A stretch of 11,796 bases of DNA from Microscillaceae bacterium (GTDB lineage: Bacteria > Bacteroidota > Bacteroidia > Cytophagales > Microscillaceae). This document shows, piece after piece, positions 7,088 to 11,796 of this stretch. Under the pieces are notes generated by a model. It was not told the DNA's origin, did no database searches, and saw nothing but the letters and a program-made list of their open reading frames with translations. The DNA lies in the NCBI GenBank assembly GCA_003483885.1, contig DMXI01000481.1, forward strand, positions 1 to 11,796, in the 5' to 3' direction. Position numbers and translations under genes: made by a program. Every line of letters starts with the position of its first letter. Position 1 is the stretch's first letter.

Positions 7088-10000
7088 ATGACGCGTAATT
7101 TTACTTCTAACTGGGCAGTAGCCTTGTTGGTGGCAGGTATATTTATGCTTGCCCCAAATGCTCAAGCTCAACAATTACAAAAAGTAACAAGAGAGGGTAA
7201 TCCAGCTCTAAGAGCAGAGTTTGAACGTGCCCGCCTTGTAAATCCACAAACTGGTAAAATACCAGAGGATATTCGCACCAAAGAACTTACCTATGTTCTT
7301 ACCAATCCAAGCCTTGCCAAGGTACTCAAAAACAAAAACGGTAAAACCATTCTTCAGGCTGCTACCTGGAATCGCCGTGGTCCTTTCAATGTAGGAGGAC
7401 GTACCCGTGCCTTAGCGATTGACCGTACCGACGAGAACGTTATCTTAGCAGGTGGAGTTTCGGGTGGTATGTGGCGTTCTACCAATGGTGGCGCCAGTTG
7501 GACCCAAACTACGGGAGCTTCTCAAAACAAGAGTGTGACCGACGTATACCAAGATCCAAACAATACCAACACTTGGTACTATGTAACTGGGGAAATCGTA
7601 GGTAACTCTGCTTCTGGAGGAGGTGCTCCTTACCGTGGAACTGGGGTATTCAAATCTACTGACCGTGGTATTACCTGGGTAAGCTTAAATAGTCTTGATC
7701 CTACTTCTTTTACCGGTGGATTACAGTATAGCTTACGAGTAAGAGTAGACCCTACCAACAGTGATGTATATGTAGCTGCTTTTGACGGAATTTATCGTTC
7801 TACCAATGGTGGTACTTCTTTCACCAATGTATTGAGTGGCCCAAGTGCTCGTTATACTGATCTCGAAATTAGTGCTACTGGGGTAATCTATGCTACTTTA
7901 GGAAGCGCAAGTACCGGCAACGAAGGAGTATTCAAATCTACCAATGGTACCAGCTGGACCAATATTACTCCTTCACTTGCCGCAGGTTATCAGCGTATCA
8001 ACATTGATGTGGCACCTTCTAACGAAGACATTATTTATGTATTTGCCAACACTCCTGGTGCGGGTAAAAACGATCATCAAGTATTTTATTCAAACACTGC
8101 GGGCTCAAGCTGGAGCAATCGTACCAACGGTTTACCAGCTTTTGGTGGAAGTGTAGGAAATTTATCACAAGGTTCTTACAACCAATATATCAAAATCAAG
8201 CCTGACAATCCAAATGTAGTATTCATTGGTTCTACCAACTTGTATCGTACTACCAATGGATTCACTAGTACAGGAGCTAATACTTGGATTGGTGGTTACT
8301 CTCCGGCCAACAACGTATCTACTTATACCAACCATCATCCTGATAACCACTCATTGGTTTTTTATCCATCTAATCCTGCCAGAATGTTGACTGGACACGA
8401 TGGTGGTATAAGCCGTACCGAAAATAACCTGGAAAATGGAGGAGGTAACACTCCTGTTGACTGGACTTTATTGAGCAATGGTTATTACACTACTCAGGCA
8501 TATCACATTGCGATAGACCCTGAAACTGCCAACGATGCTCGTTTGATGGCTGGTTTCCAGGACAACGGTAAGTGGACGGCTACTTCTTTCTCCGCTACTT
8601 CAAACTGGGGCGAAGAGCCTGCGGGTGGTGACGGTTGTTATGTGGCCATTGTAGCTGGTGAAGATACCCGCTATACCAGTACTCAGTTTGGTAAGATCTT
8701 GCGTTTCCGTGGACCAATCATTGGTAGCTTTACCGATGCAGATGGTATCCAACCTGCTTCAGCTACTGGACAATTGTTCGTGAATCCATACATTTTGGAC
8801 AAAGCCAACCAAAATATTATGTATTACCCTGCGGGTGATCGCATCTGGAGAAATACAAACTTGAATGCAATTAACAGTGGGTATACTTTCAATGGAACCA
8901 ACACTGGCTGGACCAACCTTTCAGGCTCTGATGCTGGCGGAAGCCAAATCACTGCGTTGGATGTATCAAAGGCCAACGCTGCTCACGTGCTTTACTATGG
9001 TACTTCTGATGGTAAATTGTTCCGTTTAAATAATGCCAACACTTCTACTGCCACTGCAGCCAACATTACCAATGCTGCTTTCCCTTCTGGAGGTTACGTA
9101 AGTGGCATAGCCGTGGATCCTAGTAATTCAAACAACGTAATTGTTGTTTTCTCTAATTATCAGGTAAAAAGTGCGTTCTATTCTACTAATGCTGGTTCTA
9201 CCTGGACTGACATTAGCGGTAACTTAGAGCAAAACACGGATGGTTCAGGGAACGGACCTTCAGTACAATCAGCGACCATTCACATAGATGACAATGGTGG
9301 TAAAGTATACTTGGTAGGTACCAGCACTGGTTTATACTCAACTGAAACATTGAGCGGTACTTCTACCACTTGGACTCAGGAAGGTCCTAACACCATTGGA
9401 AATGTTCCAGTAGTAGCCATTCAAGGTCGTACAAGCGATAACTTAGTAGCCATTGGTACCCACGGTAACGGTATGTTTAGCGCTACAGTAACTTCTGCTA
9501 CTGGTGGGCCTAGTTGTGGTACTCCAGGTGGACTAAGTGCTGGTAGCATTACTTCTTCTTCTGCTACCTTGAGCTGGAATAGTGTAAGTGGAGCCAATAA
9601 TTACGATGTTCGTTACCGAGTACAAGGAACTTCTACCTGGACAAATGTAAACGGTGTTTCTGGTACTTCAAGAAATATTACTGGTTTAGCAGCAAGTACT
9701 AATTACCAATTCCAGGTAAGAGCAAATTGTGCAGTTACTGGTAGCTATTCTTCTAGCGCTACTTTTACCACTGGTGGAGGTTCTTCTTCTTGTACCAATG
9801 CATCAGGCTACAGTGAAGGCTTTGAAAGTGGCTTTGGTACTTGGACTCAGGCCACCAACGATGATCTAAACTTTACACGTCAAAGCGGATCTACCCCTTC
9901 TTCAAACACTGGACCTTCTGCTGCCAATGAAGGAAGTACTTACATTTATGTAGAAGCTTCTGGTAATGGAACTGGTTTCCCTAGTAAAGTGGCTACAATC

Positions 10001-11134
10001 ACTAGTGAGTGTTTTGACTTATCTGGATTGAGCAATCCTACTTTCAACTTTGATTATCACATGTTTGGTTCTCAAATCAACAATTTAAGAGCTGAGGTAA
10101 GTACCGACGGAGGAAGTAGCTGGACCCAAATCTTTACTAAATCGGGAGATCAAGGTAATACTTGGTTCAGCGAGTCAGTGAATGTAAGTGCTTATGCTGG
10201 TAGTAACGTTTCTTTCCGTTTCACGGTAACCACTGGTGCCAATACTACTTCTGGATGGCAAAGTGACATCGCCTTGGATAACATTCGTTTCCAATCTGGT
10301 GGTAGTGGAAGTAGTTGTGCAAGTTTACCATATGCTGAAAGCTTTGAAAGTGGTTTTGGTAGTTGGACTCAAGCTACCAATGATGACTTAAACTTCACGC
10401 GCGATAGTGGTGGTACCCCTTCAAATGGTACTGGTCCATCAAATGCTACCAACGGTTCTACTTACATTTATGTAGAAGCATCTGGAAATGGTACTGGTTA
10501 TCCTAATAAAGTAGCTACGATTACTAGCGAATGCTTTGATCTTACCAGCGTTTCTAATCCAGAGTTGGTATTTGACTATCACATGTATGGCACCAATGTA
10601 AATAGTTTGGTGGCTCAGGTAAGTACCAACGGAGGTAGCTCTTGGACAACTATTTTCTCCGAAACTGGTGACCAAGGAAATAGCTGGTTTACCTCTACTA
10701 TCAATTTGAGCGCTTATGCAGGTGGTGATGCTTCATTCCGCTTTACAGTAACCACTGGTTCAGGAGGCACAGGATGGAGAAGTGACATTGCCTTAGATAA
10801 CATCCGAGTGCAAGGAGGAGGCGCGTCTAGTGTAGCTCCTACTACAAATGTAACTGCTAACCAGGAAGCAGGAAATACAGTAGAGGTGATAGCCTCAGCT
10901 TATCCAAACCCTGCAGCTGACTTTACCATTGTAAAAACTCAGGCTCGTATTGGTGCCAAAGTGAAGATGTTGATGATGGATGTGAATGGCATTGGTTTAG
11001 TAAGCAAGCAACGTGTTTCTGAAACTGGCGAAGTGGAAGAGCGTTTTGATACTTCAAAACTAAAAAGTGGCCTATACTTAATTAAAGTATTTGTTGAAGG
11101 CCGCACTGGAATAGTGAAAGTGATGAAGCAATAA
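7088..11134 (+). CDS. T9SS-secreted Asp-box propeller protein with FN3 and two MAM-like domains
   Basis: This is a 1348-residue secreted protein. The signal peptide ends near NAQA-Q (27/28). A sortilin-like beta-propeller (about 90-790) carries Asp-boxes at 131-138 (STNGGASW), 190-197, 238-245, 284-290, 335-342 and 699-706, plus a GHDGG motif. One FN3 domain follows (about 810-897). Two MAM-like domains begin at C902 and C1077, each with a second cysteine (C975, C1149). The last 80 or so residues (from about 1266, with YPNPAADF and LKSGLYLIKV) form a type A T9SS sorting domain. I infer export through the outer membrane and surface attachment or release, with a likely adhesive or carbohydrate-binding role. 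Asp-boxes alone do not prove glycosidase activity. The ATG at 7088 is preferred over an in-frame TTG at 7061, because the TTG only adds a non-signal extension (MYYTYYSFC). A paralogue follows downstream. Confidence 0.93.
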   Translation: MTRNFTSNWAVALLVAGIFMLAPNAQAQQLQKVTREGNPALRAEFERARLVNPQTGKIPEDIRTKELTYVLTNPSLAKVLKNKNGKTILQAATWNRRGPFNVGGRTRALAIDRTDENVILAGGVSGGMWRSTNGGASWTQTTGASQNKSVTDVYQDPNNTNTWYYVTGEIVGNSASGGGAPYRGTGVFKSTDRGITWVSLNSLDPTSFTGGLQYSLRVRVDPTNSDVYVAAFDGIYRSTNGGTSFTNVLSGPSARYTDLEISATGVIYATLGSASTGNEGVFKSTNGTSWTNITPSLAAGYQRINIDVAPSNEDIIYVFANTPGAGKNDHQVFYSNTAGSSWSNRTNGLPAFGGSVGNLSQGSYNQYIKIKPDNPNVVFIGSTNLYRTTNGFTSTGANTWIGGYSPANNVSTYTNHHPDNHSLVFYPSNPARMLTGHDGGISRTENNLENGGGNTPVDWTLLSNGYYTTQAYHIAIDPETANDARLMAGFQDNGKWTATSFSATSNWGEEPAGGDGCYVAIVAGEDTRYTSTQFGKILRFRGPIIGSFTDADGIQPASATGQLFVNPYILDKANQNIMYYPAGDRIWRNTNLNAINSGYTFNGTNTGWTNLSGSDAGGSQITALDVSKANAAHVLYYGTSDGKLFRLNNANTSTATAANITNAAFPSGGYVSGIAVDPSNSNNVIVVFSNYQVKSAFYSTNAGSTWTDISGNLEQNTDGSGNGPSVQSATIHIDDNGGKVYLVGTSTGLYSTETLSGTSTTWTQEGPNTIGNVPVVAIQGRTSDNLVAIGTHGNGMFSATVTSATGGPSCGTPGGLSAGSITSSSATLSWNSVSGANNYDVRYRVQGTSTWTNVNGVSGTSRNITGLAASTNYQFQVRANCAVTGSYSSSATFTTGGGSSSCTNASGYSEGFESGFGTWTQATNDDLNFTRQSGSTPSSNTGPSAANEGSTYIYVEASGNGTGFPSKVATITSECFDLSGLSNPTFNFDYHMFGSQINNLRAEVSTDGGSSWTQIFTKSGDQGNTWFSESVNVSAYAGSNVSFRFTVTTGANTTSGWQSDIALDNIRFQSGGSGSSCASLPYAESFESGFGSWTQATNDDLNFTRDSGGTPSNGTGPSNATNGSTYIYVEASGNGTGYPNKVATITSECFDLTSVSNPELVFDYHMYGTNVNSLVAQVSTNGGSSWTTIFSETGDQGNSWFTSTINLSAYAGGDASFRFTVTTGSGGTGWRSDIALDNIRVQGGGASSVAPTTNVTANQEAGNTVEVIASAYPNPAADFTIVKTQARIGAKVKMLMMDVNGIGLVSKQRVSETGEVEERFDTSKLKSGLYLIKVFVEGRTGIVKVMKQ
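9791..10303 (+). repeat. Internal tandem repeat, MAM-like unit 1
   Basis: This unit repeats at 10316-10818 with an offset of 522-525 bases. Protein text such as ATNDDLNFTR, STYIYVEASGNGTG, VATITSECFDL and SDIALDNIR is shared. Many DNA differences are at third codon positions, and a 20-base run at 9938-9957 is kept exactly. This points to domain duplication inside the gene followed by drift under protein-level constraint. Confidence 0.9.
10316..10818 (+). repeat. Internal tandem repeat, MAM-like unit 2
   Basis: This is the second copy of the MAM-like unit. It differs from the first at scattered residues (for example HMYGTNVNSL in place of HMFGSQINNL) and is slightly shorter near its end (TGSGGTGW in place of TGANTTSGW). 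It leads through a short linker into the sorting domain. Confidence 0.9.
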
Positions 11135-11175
11135 TTGTAAAATTGTTCTAATCATATTTTGTTTTTGATAAAGCC

Positions 11176-11213
11176 AAGGGCTAGAAACTTTTTCAGGTTT
11201 CTAGCCCTTTTTT
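11176..11213 (+). terminator. Strong intrinsic terminator of the propeller gene
   Basis: AAGGGCTAGAAAC (11176-11188) and GTTTCTAGCCCTT (11197-11209) form a perfect 13-bp stem around an 8-base loop, followed by a T-tract to 11213. It lies 42 bases after the stop codon. It makes readthrough into the next paralogue unlikely, so that gene needs its own promoter, which the duplicated cassette supplies. Confidence 0.93.
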
Positions 11214-11391
11214 GATATGAAGTATTTTTCAAAGACATAATAGGGTTATGGTACTCTTCTGGATGAGAAATGCTTTGGTTAAAAACTTGATTTGATGTTA
11301 TATTATTGGGTGAAATTTAACTTAATCGCTACGAAATTCTGTGTTTTTTGTTACAAAGGAATATTGTAGGTTAAATTACCCAGGTTTACCC
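11214..11391. other. Intergenic stretch upstream of leader cassette B
   Basis: This AT-rich stretch lies between the terminator and the clear start of cassette B. A faint match to the region left of cassette A (TTTTTTG followed by similar spacing, about 11343-11391 against 6790-6828) suggests that the duplication may once have been longer. No gene is seen. Confidence 0.4.
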
Positions 11392-11409
11392 AAGTTTACT
11401 CACTATTTT

Positions 11410-11445
11410 AACAGATTCAGAATTAGCAGTTACCCCTAATCTGTT
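11410..11445. promoter_or_regulatory. Inverted repeat with two competing pairings
   Basis: AACAGATT (11410-11417) pairs perfectly with AATCTGTT (11438-11445). The inner ATTAG (11423-11427) can instead pair with CTAAT (11436-11440), so the two structures exclude each other. It lies well upstream of the proposed promoter of the downstream paralogue and is not conserved in cassette A. It could be an operator or chance. Confidence 0.2.
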
Positions 11446-11562
11446 TATTATCAAATTGTTAATGAAATGTTATAAAGTATGCTGTTTTGTTCATTTGTTA
11501 TAAGATGTTTACCCAAAAAATGGGCAAAATAATTCGATGTTAACTTTTTGTAACCCTCTTTT

Positions 11563-11594
11563 TTGCCCAAAAAGCTCCTTTTCTTAATACTTTT
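11563..11594 (+). promoter_or_regulatory. Candidate promoter of the downstream paralogue
   Basis: TTGC and TACTTTT, 21 bases apart, align with the proposed promoter of the upstream gene, but the -7 box has lost its G (TACTTTG to TACTTTT). If this is the true promoter, its strength may differ from that of copy A. Confidence 0.35.
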
Positions 11595-11649
11595 ATGGTG
11601 GGACTTGTGCCCATTTATCCAATTGTATTACACTTATTATTCATTTTGC

Positions 11650-11796
11650 ATGACGCGTAATTTTACTTCTAACTGGGCAGTAGCCTTGTTGGTGGCATGT
11701 ATATTTATGCTTGCCCCAAATGCCAAAGCTCAGCAATTAAAACTCACCAAAGAGGGGAAACGTATAGCGAAAGAAGCTTACGAATTTAATCGCCTC
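11650..11796 (+). CDS. Partial paralogue of the propeller protein, N-terminus only
   Basis: The first 49 codons are present; the gene continues beyond the window. The signal peptide (starts MTRNFTSNWAVALLVAC, ends NAKA-Q) is nearly identical to that of the upstream gene. The mature start (QQLKLTKEGKRIAKEA, then YEFNRL) matches the upstream protein only loosely but keeps the spacing of the EG, EF and RL residues. I infer a second secreted protein of the same family, probably with its own propeller and T9SS tail, though none of that is visible. G17 of the upstream protein is C17 here, giving LVAC, which fits a lipobox. A hydrophobic stretch and an NAKA-Q site follow, so ordinary signal peptidase I cleavage remains more likely. 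Confidence 0.88.
   Translation, partial: MTRNFTSNWAVALLVACIFMLAPNAKAQQLKLTKEGKRIAKEAYEFNRL

Larger units (their letters stand above)
6829..7177 (+). repeat. Leader cassette copy A (promoter, 5' UTR, signal peptide)
   Basis: This stretch aligns almost colinearly, at an offset of 4562-4563, with 11392-11739. Similarity is patchy at the left end (AAGTTTAC...TATTTTAA) and rises towards the gene. Positions 7057-7135 are identical to 11619-11697 over 79 bases, covering 31 bases before the ATG and the first 16 codons. From 7057 to 7177 I count four substitutions (7136, 7162, 7163, 7171). Beyond 7177 the DNA diverges sharply where the mature protein begins. Confidence 0.93.
11392..11739 (+). repeat. 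Leader cassette copy B (promoter, 5' UTR, signal peptide)
   Basis: This is the second copy of the cassette at 6829-7177, placed in front of the next gene. Upstream portions have drifted, but blocks such as AAATGTTA, TTGTTCATTTGT, ATGTTTACCC and CTTTTTGTA are kept in order. The last 31 leader bases are identical to copy A. The proposed promoter boxes here are TTGC (11563-11566) and TACTTTT (11588-11594). Confidence 0.93.

Noticed and set aside
7088..9500. Sialidase or other glycosidase call from the Asp-boxes
   Set aside because: Asp-boxes are structural propeller motifs, and I could not identify a sialidase arginine triad or other catalytic set. Only a propeller is claimed.
1..11796. CRISPR arrays, tRNA or rRNA genes, insertion sequences and phage genes
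   Set aside because: No regularly spaced short repeats, cloverleaf-like segments, transposase motifs or flanking terminal inverted repeats were seen.

Overview
The window looks like chromosomal DNA of a Bacteroidota species, most likely a marine gliding bacterium of the Cytophagia (Microscilla-like). The evidence is the moderately AT-rich base composition, the absence of clear Shine-Dalgarno sites, a C-terminal type IX secretion (T9SS) sorting domain, Bacteroidota-type promoter spacing, and large exported multidomain proteins. The genus is an inference from style and was not tested.

Layout. Positions 1-386 hold no convincing complete gene, only a possible C-terminal coding scrap, two small hairpin or REP-like motifs and a terminator. 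A minus-strand gene (387-3638) encodes an exported tricorn-type S41 protease. A 465-bp gap (3639-4103) holds the terminator of the next gene and a possible interspersed-repeat remnant. A second minus-strand gene (4104-6578) encodes an exported VIT-vWA protein of the inter-alpha-trypsin-inhibitor heavy-chain type with two C-terminal LysM domains. A 509-bp divergent intergenic region (6579-7087) precedes a plus-strand gene (7088-11134). That gene encodes a large T9SS-secreted protein with an Asp-box beta-propeller, an FN3 domain, two MAM-like domains and a type A sorting domain, and it ends in a textbook terminator. A second plus-strand gene of the same family starts at 11650 and runs off the window.

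How they fit together. All four proteins carry signal peptides, so this is a cell-envelope and secretion neighbourhood. The two minus-strand genes are separated by a terminator and are probably independent transcripts. There is no evidence that they act with the plus-strand secreted proteins.

The most interesting structure is the tandem pair of plus-strand genes. They share about 350 bp of upstream and signal-peptide DNA, including 79 consecutive identical bases across the start codon. The coding sequences diverge as soon as the mature proteins begin. I call this a leader cassette; one base difference in it creates a possible lipobox in the second copy. I did not see a wholly new enzymatic or defence system.
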